Shown here in pieces: positions 28,232 to 39,957 of a stretch of DNA of 64,000 bases; positions within the stretch are counted from its first letter, which is position 1; every line of letters begins with the position of its first letter. The DNA lies in NCBI GenBank assembly GCA_007844125.1, contig CM017563.1, positions 13,101,835-13,165,834 on the forward strand, written 5' to 3'. Under the pieces are notes generated by a model. That model saw only the letters and a list, made by a program, of their open reading frames with translations, was not told the origin of the DNA and searched no databases. This DNA comes from Sinonovacula constricta. Its lineage: Eukaryota; Mollusca; Bivalvia; Cardiida; Solecurtidae. Position numbers and translations under genes: made by a program.

Positions 28232-28513
28232 TTAGAATTGAGCTTGACAGAATAATATAAAGCTTAAAATGGCAGCAAATAGGTAAACCCATTGACCAAA
28301 CAAGCAAGATTTAACAACTTGGTTGAACATAGGACAACCTGTTTTGGGTGATGCTGTAACAGTAAAGAACCTGTCATTGCAGATTATTGTTGCACTTGTC
28401 AATCCATCGGTACATTTGTCAACAACTAGTAGCCAGAAAGGAAGTCTAATCTCCCTCATTGTGTAAGTATTTAAGATGTTTTCTCCTTCATCAGACTCAA
28501 TAGGAAGAGACAC
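28232..28513 (-). other. orphan open frame with hydrophobic C-terminus inside intron 1
   Basis: About 93 codons ending in TAA. The in-frame stop lies five codons upstream and there is no ATG at the left edge (the first usable in-frame codon shown is GTG; an internal ATG precedes REIRLPFWLLV). The product has four well-spaced cysteines (DKCTDG, IICNDR, TGCPMF, KSCLFG) and ends with a 19-20-residue hydrophobic stretch, WVYLFAAILSFILFC, followed by five residues. That shape suits the last exon of a secreted or GPI/tail-anchored protein, or a transposon remnant. I do not recognise a family. It lies in the same orientation as the kinase, inside its first intron. Confidence 0.3.
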
Positions 28514-28659
28514 AATGATATGACTATACTAGTCGCCTAAGCCTGGTCTATATGTTTCAGTATCACCTTTTTCTGAAGAGAGATGGCCCTGAATTCAAGC
28601 CCTATTTAGGCCACGCACTTGTTTCTTAATCGCATTTATAAAAACGATTGAGAAAGATG

Positions 28660-28727
28660 AGAAACTACTCTTATACCTGCTTGAGTATTAGCAGGGCAGC
28701 TATACCTCTACTATATATATCTACTAG
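28660..28727 (-). repeat. SINE-A fragment beside hairpin
   Basis: acctgcttgagtattagcag and ctatacctctactatatata match the SINE-A body at 33590-33640, then stop where the long hairpin begins. Confidence 0.6.
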
Positions 28728-28729
28728 AA

Positions 28730-28840
28730 ATGTTTTTAGAAAAAAAAATATTGAGACACGCTATCACAATGCAAGAGAATATTTCAAGTTTTCTCTTGCA
28801 ATTTGATAGCATGTCTCGATAATTTTTTTTCTACAAACAT
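28730..28840. repeat. long near-perfect hairpin (50-bp arms, 11-nt loop)
   Basis: The left arm 28730-28779 and right arm 28791-28840 are reverse complements at about 44 of 50 positions. The arms meet at gcaagagaa/ttctcttgc and the loop is tatttcaagtt. The size is like an invertebrate microRNA precursor, but it could equally be a small foldback transposon. Confidence 0.85.
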
Positions 28841-28861
28841 CACCACGACAACATTTTGTTC

Positions 28862-28990
28862 ATTGTAGTGATGCCCAGCTATCATTGGTGGAGGAAGTTT
28901 GCCTAATGTCTGGATAGAACCACTGGCATGCCACAGGTCAACAAGAGGACCTCAGCATATGACATTTTTAGCCAAAACTAAATTTCTACC
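28862..28990 (-). repeat. SINE-B fragment
   Basis: gtagtgatgcccagctatca, ttggtggaggaagtt and tctggatagaaccactggca match the SINE-B body; the head is lost. Confidence 0.65.
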
Positions 28991-29050
28991 AACTTCGCCA
29001 TGGGCTGCCCTTGATCATTTTGACTTTCCTATCCCTTTCATAAAAAATTA

Positions 29051-29322
29051 CACTGAAGGAAAAAAGTTAAGCAAGTTTTTTATGACTTTGGTTTTCGTCT
29101 ATAAATCAATATGACTAAAACGTTTCCATATTGACCAATTGTGCCCATCCATTGACAAAATGACTTCCCCTTTTTTTAAACTACACCATTATGTAAGTGT
29201 GAAACATCTTTCACGAAAATCCCGTGCAGTATGTGCACAGCAAAACGGACGATCCATCACGAGTCACAAAGTTCCCTAGGAGTCAATTGTCTCTGAACTT
29301 GCTAAACTTTTTTCCTTCAGTA
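29051..29322. mobile_element. MITE-1 copy 2 (inverted relative to copy 1)
   Basis: Begins cactgaaggaaaaaagttaa and ends with the complement ...cttttttccttcagta; TA on both sides (29049-29050, 29323-29324). 272 bp. Internal sequence matches the copy at 8637 along its length in reverse orientation. Confidence 0.88.
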
Positions 29323-29984
29323 TAGATTCACTTGTTTCAGACTGTTAGGGGCCTGTGGACGATCAGCCAATTAGAGTTGCTAACTTTAAATTTCACAGCC
29401 CCTCACAGCATTGGTTCCAGTCCAAATTGAGGTTAAACTCTTCATGTGGAAGGTCTTCAAGCATACCATGCATTGCAGCAGTGGTTCATCCAGAATTTAA
29501 AGCATCAAGGTCACAAATCTCTACATCAGGAATCACATTCTTTTCAGAATGCATTAACCTCTGCCACAACATACAGAAAAGGAGTGAAGTTTAGCAGAAA
29601 GAGATTGTAACAAAATTATATTTTTTATAAAAAAGAAATGTTCACATCATATTGTATTTGTTACTTTTCAACTCTTAAGTCTTAGAAATTAAAAAAAGGT
29701 TTATTACTATATTATATTTTAATTCAAACATGTTAATATTGAGACTGATTTTTATTAACCCAAGCATGATGTGTATGGTCACATGCTTTTCAAAACAGCG
29801 GTGGTTATTATAGAATAACATAATGTAACTGGAGTGAGGAATGTTCCTGGTCACAGTGTATGTACATGATGCATTTAACTTCACCATCCACACTTCATAT
29901 CTGTTTTAAAATTACATTTAAATTATTACATTACTGCCAAGTCAATCAGTATACTTTTTATGGTGATATGGCTTTCTTTTTATG

Positions 29985-30125
29985 GACATATTGGTGACAT
30001 TTAGCTAACTATTGGCAGAAGAAAAACCCCAGACAAATGATGGATAGAACCACTGGCACACAGCTGGTCAGCAAGAAGACCTCCCCAGATGACAGTTTTA
30101 GCCCCAACAGTGACCAAAAATTCCA
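29985..30125 (-). repeat. SINE-B fragment
   Basis: ttggtgacatttagctaact, gaagaaaaaccccagacaaa and gatagaaccactggcacac, followed by cagctggtcagcaagaagac. Confidence 0.65.
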
Positions 30126-30397
30126 TGCGGGGTGGAGCTGAAGAGTTAAAATTCAGTAACTCTTACTGTAAGGACCCCGATACACCCTTTACAAAACTAT
30201 GTACATGTAACTATGCAGTATATATTTTATCAATCATTAAAATGTATGTCACATGTTTACATTTTAATAACTGTTGCTTTTTCTTTCTCTTTTACTTGTC
30301 TAGAGACAGTGTTTACTGGAATCAAACATGGGACTGGGCACTAAGGAATATTTGGGCTAATTAGTCTGCATTTTGTTAAATCGCAACAACACAATTA

Positions 30398-31355
30398 CCG
30401 TATTCACTCGTGTAATAGCCGCACTTTTTTACCCGATTTTATCGTTAAGGAGTTGAGGGTGCGGCCATTCTATAGGTGTAAGGCCTTGGAACATTTTTTC
30501 TAGAACGATTCTGCCGATTTTTGCGACGCCATGCGTCTAGATTAGCTCTCTAAGTAGGAGGTTGACAGACGATATGAACGAGATAGCGCCGTTCTATGCT
30601 TTTGTCTAACCAATGTGAATATATTCCATAATTTATAAATGACTTCCTAGTTTTATCTCTTGTATCATATTTCTGAATGTTTGCATCATCAAACAATTTC
30701 ACCCAGCTGTCTTGTGCACACTACCATGCAGATCAAAGGATTTCATAGTATAGCCAATAAAACAACACTGCTTTGATACGAGGCGACACTCTCCTTGACG
30801 AGGTGAAAATGAACAGGAGCGTCGACCAGTCATGCTGTCTCAACAAAAGGGTTAATTGGTAAACTGTGACTGTATTTTTGACACGTTGCGAATGTATCTA
30901 GTCTCAGTCGCACTGCTATCCTGTAGCTCGTGGCGGCATGAAATTAATTTCTTTGATCTACGTCACCAAGTCTGGTATGACAGTACACGATATATCGGGG
31001 AACAGTGCATGGAGAAATGTATTCGGCAGCTGCTTATAAAAACACATCGTTCACTCCCTCACTGTCAACCTGCTCCGATCGATATCACCTTGACAACAGC
31101 TTATCTCAAAGTCAGTCACTTGACCTGTGTAATGAGGCAAGTATACACAGAAACGCCAAGTAAATTACAGCTTGGTGTATTTAGCAGACTGAAGTTGAAA
31201 GTTTGTTTAAGTGTTTACTGACGGATAATAAGCTTTGTTTGCGGTCATTTTGGGGGTGCGGCCATTACATTGAATCAGGATTTTTCTTCAAATTTTGCGG
31301 TCATTTTGGGGGTGCGGCCATTACACGGGTGCGACCATTACACGAGTGAATACGG
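30398..31355. mobile_element. MITE-2, 958-bp element with TA target duplication
   Basis: Terminal inverted repeats ccgtattcactcgtgtaata (left) and cattacacgagtgaatacgg (right) extend over about 27 bp with few mismatches, bounded by TA (30396-30397, 31356-31357). Near the right end gcggtcattttgggggtgcg is present twice. An open plus-strand frame of 121 codons (30856-31221) has no transposase signature. It is likely a non-autonomous element, possibly carrying captured sequence. Confidence 0.88.
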
Positions 31356-31479
31356 TACGGTGATGTTGGCGATGTTCAGCTATTTATTATGAAGGAAGAA
31401 AAAACTTTGGGTAGGACCACCGGTGCACTGCACGTTAGATGGAAAACCTCCCCATTTACAAGTTCTCAATCAGCAGAGC

Positions 31480-31760
31480 ATTGGCTCCAGGTACTTGACG
31501 TCCCGGGTTGGTTCCCAGGCTGCAACATACTAAAGTTGTTAAAAATGGTAATGCTATAGCTACCTTGCTAACGCTCAAGTCAATACAAGGGTGGTTCCAT
31601 GAATGGTTGGCCCAGTATCAGGATAATGTTACTGGGTGTGGTATCATGCCAGCTAGGTAGAGTTAAGGCAGCACTATATCTGCTTCAAGTGGACATCGTC
31701 TCCAGATAAGTGAAATACTATTAGTGGGATGATAAACCCAATAAACATACTAACCAAAAA
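31480..31760 (+). repeat. SINE-A copy (plus orientation)
   Basis: Body ggcagcactatatctgcttc, aagtggacatcgtctccag and agtgggatgataaacccaat, the complement of the minus-strand copies; degraded head at gacgtcccgggttggttccc. Confidence 0.7.
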
Positions 31761-33194
31761 GCAAAACCACAACTATTTCAATGACAATGGAATGGCAGTG
31801 CCCAGGTTAGTAGCTGATGCTCTTGTGCTACAATGATCAAGTGGTAAGCATTAAGTCATTTTTTGTCACTATTGTTTTGAGTCAAATGGTGTCACATTAA
31901 GTTATATTTGTTTCATGATTAATTTTGGTGTCATTATTTGTTTTACTATTGTTTATTATGTATATGTCATGTTTTCCATTCTTTCATTATTGTGTTATTA
32001 ATAATAGGTTCTAATTTTCATGGGAAACATTTTGTCATTTCAATAATATATGTACTGTTGTTAGTTCATATATTTGTTACTATTTTTACCCATTATTGTT
32101 TAAAATTGTCATTTTATGTCACAATTAGTGTTTTTATTTCACATCATTCTTCAAGATAATTTTATGTCACCTTTATGGTGCCATGTAATGTCCATTTCTT
32201 GGCCACCATTTTTATGTCACCTTCTCTTTAACTCCTTAGCTATTTGGTTGCAGAGCAGTAACATGTAAACAATTTAGTCATTAAGTAAATAATATATGCT
32301 GAATTTGGGGAAAGACATCAATACCAACTCCTACCTCCAAAACAAATAGGACACGTCTTTCAGGCAGAATTTACTTTTCTCCGACATTTCTGTTCACAAG
32401 TCAGGCAACAATAGCGAGTAAACATTACCTCAACGATTACAGCCTTGAAACTTTCAAGACCCAAAGTTCTCCCACACTATTTAAACCATGCAAGGCTTTC
32501 TTTAATGTCCGAGATATAACATCAAGACTACAGACCTTTCTACTCCCCCTGTCCTATTGTTATATAACAATTGATTTCAGAATGCTTAAATTCTCAATTT
32601 CTATTTGATCAATATAAACAGAAGGCACCTGAGTATAATGCAGCAGACAAATATATATATAACTCTGAATATGTGTATATGTCAGAAGGGTTCAACAAAA
32701 TTGGCATCATGTATTTATTTTAAAAAAATATTCTTTTGATCCTTGTGCCCAAATCAGAGACTGAAAGTGAGCATTTAGCAATATAAGATATGTTTACTGA
32801 TAAAAAATTCAATCGAAATAGTTTTAATGATATTTTTTTGCACAGCATTTATTCCATTTCAAACCATCCCTTATATTTCTTTTGAACCGAAGACATTTAC
32901 ATCAACTTTTTTATCTACCCTTTGGTAAAACCATAATTTCATAATTTATATTAAAGCATTTTATCCCACCATCTCTGTAAATATCAGTTGATATAACCCA
33001 TGTGATAAAGATGAGCTTTATCAACCGATATTCGCGCACCTGCTCTAAGCCGGACTACTTTTTTGACGAAACGATCAGGAGTGTTTACGAGAAGGAAACT
33101 CATTTATCCTGTAATTATGCTTGTGGTCACCCCAAAAATGTCCCTAATATAAATATTGGTTAAATAGAGCAAAAGAGGCTATTAAAAAAAAGGG

Positions 33195-33255
33195 ATGAGG
33201 GATTGAAAACTTAAGTAGCAGCATCTTAACCGACTGAGCTAACCGGACAGTTCCT
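33195..33255 (-). repeat. tRNA-like head, family unclear
   Basis: Minus strand reads ccggttagctcagtcggtta then agatgctgctacttaag and a weak B-box (gttttcaatccc). No clover leaf can be completed, so I treat it as a SINE head rather than a tRNA gene. Confidence 0.4.
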
Positions 33256-33417
33256 TCCAATCTTCCAAAGTTTTATTTAACATTTATATACAAAATTTGA
33301 AAACAAAGCAAGCCTCGTGCTTTCTGATTTTCTTAGCATCGCAATTGATAACATTTATCTATATCAACACTAACCTGGTATTCTCTCTCTATTAGTAGTT
33401 TGTCAGCTTAGAGTCCA

Positions 33418-33981
33418 GTTAGTTTATTGTCCGAGCCAATAATATTTCATTTATCTAGAGACAGTGTCCAATTAAAGCAGATATTCTGCTGCCTTCACTG
33501 TGTAAAGCATGCTGTTAAAAACCGGCATGGTACCATGCCCAGTCACATTATTCGACCACCAGGCCAACAAATTGAGGAACTACTCTAATATACCTGCTTG
33601 AGTATTGGCTGGGGAGCTATACCTCTACTAAATATATCTACTATTTTAAATGACTGGTATGTCAAGGCCCAGGATTAAACCCAGGACATCCTGTATCCGG
33701 AGCCGACACTACAATTTTGCTACCAGGTTCAGTACCCAGGTTCAGTACCCTTTGCAGAGTATGGCATATTCTTAACACCTGGTATGATACACCATCCAGT
33801 CACGTTACACTGCCACAGGACCAACCAGTCATAGATCAACCCTCATATTTGCTTAAGCATTAGCTTGGGAGCTTTACTACTACCTTTTTTTTACAAATTT
33901 AGTATAGTGTGACCCTGTTTGAACCTGGTGCTTTCCGTACCTGAAACCAACAGATACCCATGCGCTACCAGGTCTGGTTGC
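33418..33981 (-). repeat. two consecutive SINE-A copies
   Basis: First copy 33418-33735, second partial copy 33736-33981. Each ends on the right in a degraded tRNA-like head (ggattaaacccaggacatcc; tttgaacctggtgctttccg). Confidence 0.7.
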
Positions 33982-34184
33982 CTAGTCAGGACAATTAAAT
34001 GGCACTAGATGAATCATCATGACACTGTGTTGCTATCATAGCATGCTTTTAGAGTGCATGCTTAACTATACCTTCTTCAAGAACACAACATTTCCATTAT
34101 ACAGTAAGACTGTTGTGACATATACTTAATCACTAACCACATTAATCTGCAAAGAAAATTCACCACCATATAATTATCAGGTCA

Positions 34185-34370
34185 GCATCTGTGGACTTAT
34201 GGTTAAGACTATGAATCAAAGGGTCCTGGATTCGAACCCCTAAACAGATTAAGTTGTGCCAGTCCTTGAGCAAGACGATGTACTGCACACTTCTCCAGGT
34301 ACTCAGTACTTGAGTACTGGTTCTACTCATAGTTGGGCAGGTGAGAGGGATAATATAAGCCTAAAGAACT
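34185..34370 (+). repeat. SINE-C copy, best preserved
   Basis: Plus-strand head gtggacttatggttaagac and ctggattcgaacccctaa (B box), then agtccttgagcaagacgatg, aggtactcagtacttgagta and ctactcatagttgggcaggt. Confidence 0.8.
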
Positions 34371-34430
34371 TGTTTTCCAACTCACAAAAAATAAAAAGGG
34401 TTTAAAGGAAACTATCAAGTAATGGAAGCA

Positions 34431-34755
34431 TGTTTGTATGTTTGTTTATTGGGTTTATCGTCCCACCAACAGTATTTCAGTTATCTGTAGACGGTGTCCA
34501 CTTGAAGCAGATATAGTGCTGCCTTCACTGTGTATATTATGCCACGAACACCTGGCATGATACCACACCCAGTCACATTATCCTGACACCGGGCCAACCA
34601 GTCATGGAACTACCCTTGTATCTGCTTGAGCCTTAGCAAGGGAGCTATATCACTACCATTTTTAACGTTTCTGGTTTGTCACAGCCCTGGATCGAACCCA
34701 GGGCCTCTAGTACCTGGAACCGTCGCTCTACCAGTTGCACTTCCAGGTCTGGTTT
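34431..34755 (-). repeat. SINE-A copy, full length
   Basis: Left end tgtttgtttattgggtttat; right end, minus strand, ccagacctggaagtgcaact, ggtagagcgacggttccagg, and B box ctgggttcgatccaggg. This is the reference copy for the family in this window. Confidence 0.85.
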
Positions 34756-35477
34756 TAAAGCAGGCATGTGCATTTTGTGAGTACATCATGATGTGCTACT
34801 GAAGTATTTCACATGCCTTACACTGGTTATGTTTCCAACATGTAAACTACAGTAACCACTGCTGCCTCAGAATGTACGTATCCATAGTTGAGATCATGCT
34901 TGTGTTCATTGATAATACCACCAATGTAAAATTGTTAAACACAATTTAAATGAAGAAAATCAAAACAATTTATTTTTAAAAATCAAACATTCCTCAAACT
35001 TTTAGGTAAAAATTAAACAATTAAAGTAGGAACAATAAAAAACTTCATTAAAATATTCTCAAAATATTATAATCTTGTTGAAATATTGATTGCCAAAGTC
35101 ATTTTCCCTGTAGCAGACGTTATGTGTTCTGAAAGGCATGTGACCTCTGACATGGAGACTGCTTAAGCAATAGGTACCAGACCTGTGTCTAACCCAGCAC
35201 TAATTGAGTTATGTAATCACTGGGCTATATTTAGCTTTTATCTTTCCCATCAACATCTGTTCCATTAACTCATCCCTGTGGCACTCAGTGCACATGAATA
35301 CCCATGCATACTGGTATAAGTTTCTTCAGTTACTCCTGCTTCATAATACTGGCTTAAATGTATTCCTCTTTCTAGATATTTAACAAATTTTTCAGACTTA
35401 AAAACTGTAATATTAATGATCACAAAATTATAAATCTGCTACCACCTACAAAGGTAATAAATGGATATTTTTTTAGA

Positions 35478-36260
35478 CTGCAGCAAACTGTACGGATCTT
35501 GATTAAGATGGCACGCAACAGGATTTTGATTAAACAGCAACTAGCAGAATCCCATTTAGACAGCACCAAGCAGGATCCCATTTAGACAGCACCAAGCAGG
35601 ATCCCATTTAGAAAGCACCCAACAGAATCCCATTTAAACAGCACCCAGCAGGATCCCATTTAGACAGCACCCAGCAGGCTCCCAGTTAGAAAGCACCCAA
35701 CAGGATCCTGATTAGACAGCACCCAGCAGGATCCTGATAAGACAGCACCCAGCATGATCCCAATTAGACAGCGCCCAGCAGGAACCTGATAAGACAGCAC
35801 CTAGCATGATCCCAATTAGACAGCGCCCAACAGGATCCTGATAAGACAGCACCCAGCAGGATCCCAATTAGACAGTGTCCAGCATGATCCCGATTAGACA
35901 GTGCCCAGCAGGATCCCGATTAGACAGTGCCCAGCAGGATCCCAATTAGACAGTGCCCAGCAGGATCCCGATTAGACAGTGCCCAGCAGGATCCCAATTA
36001 GACAGTGTCCAGCAGGATTCCAATTAGACAGTGCCCAACAGGATCCCAATTAGACAGTGCCCAGCAGGATCCCAATTAGACAGTGCCCAGCAGGATCCCA
36101 TTTAGACAGCGCACAGCAGGATCCCAAGTAGACAGTGCCCAGCAGGATCCCAATTAGACAGCACCAAGCAGGAGCCCGATTAGACAGCATCCAGCAGGAT
36201 CCTGATTAGACAGCAACCAGCAGTGCTGGCTGATCTGAATCTGAACTATTTCCCTTAAAT
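35478..36260. repeat. 26-bp minisatellite inside the same dispersed element as the 36-bp array
   Basis: Unit attagacagtgcccagcagg plus atccca, about 28 copies from about 35500 to 36222. The left flank agactgcagcaaactgtacg and the right flank gtgctggctgatctgaatct are homologous to the flanks and unit of the array at 24133-26440. Confidence 0.92.
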
Positions 36261-36811
36261 CTGATTAGTTCACCATCTCCTTGTAACTTATAGATTGCTT
36301 GGTGGTTATATAACCTTTGAAACGATTTCTTACATTTCCTCATTTCTAATAATGTCTTCAAAAGACTGAAATACTGTAAGTGGGAAGATGAACCCAACAA
36401 AAAATAATTCCTTATGTCATATAGTGAAAGTGAAGATTGTGAATGAATAAAATGTTACTTCTAACAGTTCAGCCTACCAGTAAACATCTTTCTTTTCCTT
36501 GTTACATGCATCTATGCTTGCTTTTGTGTCTCCCTCAAACTTTCTTTATTTCCTGCTCTATAGTATTGCAACTATTTGTATATAATAAAAAAGATTTACA
36601 TTAAAAAATGATTAAGGTCTGGGAGGGTCAATTTGATGAGCACCTAGCTAATTTATGTGTTCACTAATGCATAATTTTATGCATATAAAAAAAAGATATA
36701 GACATAAAGACAGGTCTTTCCCAACATTATAGTTTACTGACTGACTGACCTTTGAGCTGGCCATGGAACAAGGTCAAGGACACGGTCAAACTTTTGTTAT
36801 TATTGTTGTTG

Positions 36812-36995
36812 TTACATTGCACCAACACAATTATGGTCATATTGGCAATGTCCAATTTTGTCTTGGCAGAACCACCAGCGCACTGCAAGTGAGCTGAAAA
36901 ACCTCCCCGTATTAAAATTCTCCCTTGAGACTGGGTCTTCGGTGAGGGGCTGAGAAGTTAGAAGTCAGCCCTACTTTCCTAAACCTGTGCTTGTA
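36812..36995 (-). repeat. SINE-B copy, diverged
   Basis: ttgcaccaacacaattatgg, tcatattggcaatgtccaat and agaaccaccagcgcactgca; the head region is weak. Confidence 0.65.
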
Positions 36996-37430
36996 CAAAA
37001 TAAACAATATACAGTATACATAGACAAGCAAGGTAATACACAGTGAATATATAGATGATAGTATAAACAACATAGGTACTATAAAGTATTAATATAAATA
37101 AGGTAAAGATGTATATAAACAACAGGTATGAATATCTCATTTAGTCGCACAGCAGTCGACCCATTCCACAGAAGAATGTGTGCCTGGAATTTTGGTTGGT
37201 GTGTGTTTAGTGCCCCACTTACAAAATCTTTCAGGTACACAGTGACAATGTTCACTGTGAAGCATGTATGGTGCTGCTGCGACTATGAAAGCATGGCATG
37301 ATATCACACTCAGTCACATTATCAAGATAACAAGTTGCAAAGTTGTAAAAAAGAGTCCGGTTGGAAGAGAGTAGCGAGTTATACAGCTGCTGCCTGTTAT
37401 TAACATTTTGGTAAAAAGGGTGGATTAAGC

Positions 37431-37926
37431 CATAAAAATGATATCTGACAGTTTGCCTATATCTAATATATCTATTACATTTAACAGTATCTTATCGTTG
37501 GGGTATTTGTACATGATTTCTGCAGGAAAAATAAAACTTCAGTCTTACCTTTGACTATTTTAAACATTACCTCAATTTTAGAGTAAAACATGTTAATCAA
37601 CATTTAAAAATTTATTCTTTTCAAATCTATAAATAAGAACAACTGGAATTCCTAAAAAATAGACATTGATGTCACAACGGATGACGTGGATGAGTTCAAA
37701 CATAAGTGGTCAAGTGGTTTTCTTAGTTTAAAAATAGCTAACTGTGCAGCGTGGCTAAGATAGGAAATACATGTTTGTAATGACTATTGTGGCATTATGG
37801 TTCACTTGTCAGACAGGTGTAGGACATCAATAAACATCATTTTGCAAGATCTGTTCAGGTAACAATGGTTTATAATGATGTTTAATTAAAATAGTTTTGG
37901 TCCAAACTGTTGAATACCACCTTTAA
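37431..37926. mobile_element. MITE-4 copy A
   Basis: Ends resemble aaggtggtatccaacagttt and its complement (atgatatctgacagtttgcc left; aaactgttgaataccacctt right). Internal blocks tctataaataagaacaac and gcagcgtggctaagatagga recur in copies B and C. Confidence 0.75.
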
Positions 37927-38333
37927 GCCTTCTATGCTGTATCCTTACACCTTACCTTCTGTGCAACCAGGCATGAGATCAGCTAGCATGCCATAATGGT
38001 TTTTATCCATTTGATTATGCTTTGCAATCAATTTTGACTAGGTTTTTAACCGTGTTATTAAAAACCTAAAATTTTACTCATTCTCATTGGCTGATCCATA
38101 AAAAGTCCAGAAATTATCATGCAATATTAACCCGACTTTTTTTATACTGACCAAGTGCAGTCTACAAACAAAACAAAAAAAACTTTTTTAAAATGAACAC
38201 TGGTTCCCATCACAACTTGAAAAATAATAGTTTACTGTTTGTTTCAAATAACATGGGAACCAGATCAGATTGAACAGAGAGGTGACCAAGCAAGTTTATT
38301 TTTTTAAATTTTTTTTCTGTTTTCCAAAATATA

Positions 38334-38533
38334 TTGCAGTGACCAATTATGGTCTTCATAGCAATGTCCAGCTATTTTGTTGGAGGAAGACCAGCCAGGG
38401 CACCGCAAGGTCAGCTGGAAAACCTTGCCACAGTAAGTCATTTACCCTAAATGGAACTTGAACCCTCAAGGTGGAAGGCTAAGTGGTCAGAGAAGATACA
38501 AAATGGCGACTTAACCACTATGCCACATGGGCG
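38334..38533 (-). repeat. SINE-B copy
   Basis: Left gcagtgaccaattatggtct; body caatgtccagctattttgtt; right end, minus strand, gcgcccatgtggcatagtgg ttaag (A box) and cttgagggttcaagttcc (B box). Confidence 0.8.
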
Positions 38534-39009
38534 CCAAAATAGGTTTCATGTTGCCACCCTGTCGTGGTAGCACTATAAAACCTATTGAGGTCTGCAGTCT
38601 GCAGTTTCTTTATCTGTCTAATTAATCTACCATTACACATGATGGCTGGGTCATAAAATGGCAAGAAATGTGCAAAACATACTGAGTCCCTTTCTATTTG
38701 TATCATGAAACAGGATCATAAAGTGGTTAGAAACACTCTTTATTGCTCCCCACATCATATCTGTATGTTTTTTGGATGCTGTTTTATTTTTTTCTTGACT
38801 GTAAACTAGGAAGAAGAATGAGACTACACTTTACAGCAACATGATGCAAGGAAGTATGCAAAATAATATCATGCGAAACTAGCAGTCAGAAAACAGAAAA
38901 AGAGTGAATAGTTGTAAGACAGTGACTTCTAGATCGAAATGTCCCAGGTACAATCTCTGCACTCAGCCCAACATTTTTATTTTTGGGCAAGACAATTTGC
39001 TTTGCAAGG

Positions 39010-39645
39010 CTATAAACAGCTCTCTAAAACAGCCCTTTAAAACAGCCCTTGAAAATAGCTCTCTAAAATAGCTCTCTTAAATAGGCATCTAAAACAGATC
39101 TCTAAAACAGCCTTCTAAAACAGCCCTCTAAAACAGATCATTAAAACAGCTCTCTAAAACAGCCCTCTAAAATAGATCTCTAAAACAGCTTCCTAAAACA
39201 GCTTTCAAAAACAGCCCTCTAAAATAGCCCTCTAAAATAGCTCTCTAAAACAGCTACCTAAAACAGCTTCCTAAAACAGCTTCCTAAAACAGCCCTCTAA
39301 AATAGCTCTCTAAAACAGTCTCTAAAACAGCTCTCTAAAATAGCTCTCTAAAACAGTCTCTAAAACAGCTCTCTAAAATAGCTTTCTAAAACAGTCTCTA
39401 AAACAGCCCTCTAAAATAGCTCTCTAAAACAGTCTCTAAAACAGCTCTCTAAAATAGCTCTCTAAAACAGCTACCTAAAACAGCTTCCTAAAACAGCTTC
39501 CTAAAACAGCCCTCTAAAATAGCTCTCTAAACCAGCTCTCTAAAAGAGCCCTATGAAACAGCTCTTTAAAACAGCTCCCTAAAACAGCTCTCTAAAACAA
39601 CTCTCTTTAACAGCTCTCTAAACCTCTTAAACAGCCTTCTAAATC
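39010..39645. repeat. 13-bp minisatellite, ~48 copies
   Basis: Unit tctctaaaacagc with variants (ccctctaaaatag, cttcctaaaacag). Confidence 0.95.
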
Positions 39646-39957
39646 AGTCCTAAAAGCAGACCTTCCCAATTAACTTAAAATGAATAGGAAGAAAGAAATA
39701 TAGAAGGAAGAGTAAAGAGTGCTAGCACAAACAGATGTAATACAACAAACCAACACTTAGAAAATGGTTGATAACTACATGAAGCTATGAAGAAAACAAT
39801 AAAAGGTGATATATTAGCACCAATAAAACTACTATACACCACCATTGTTTAGGAAATGGCAGTTCACAAGTTGGGATGAAACTGTAAAGGGTACCAATAA
39901 AACTATTTTGTAAAACCTGAACACATGTATCACTTTACAACAACAGAAGGCCACTTA

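Noticed and set aside
30856..31221. 121-codon frame as a host gene
   Set aside because: It lies wholly inside the inverted-repeat element at 30398-31355 and shows no family motif.
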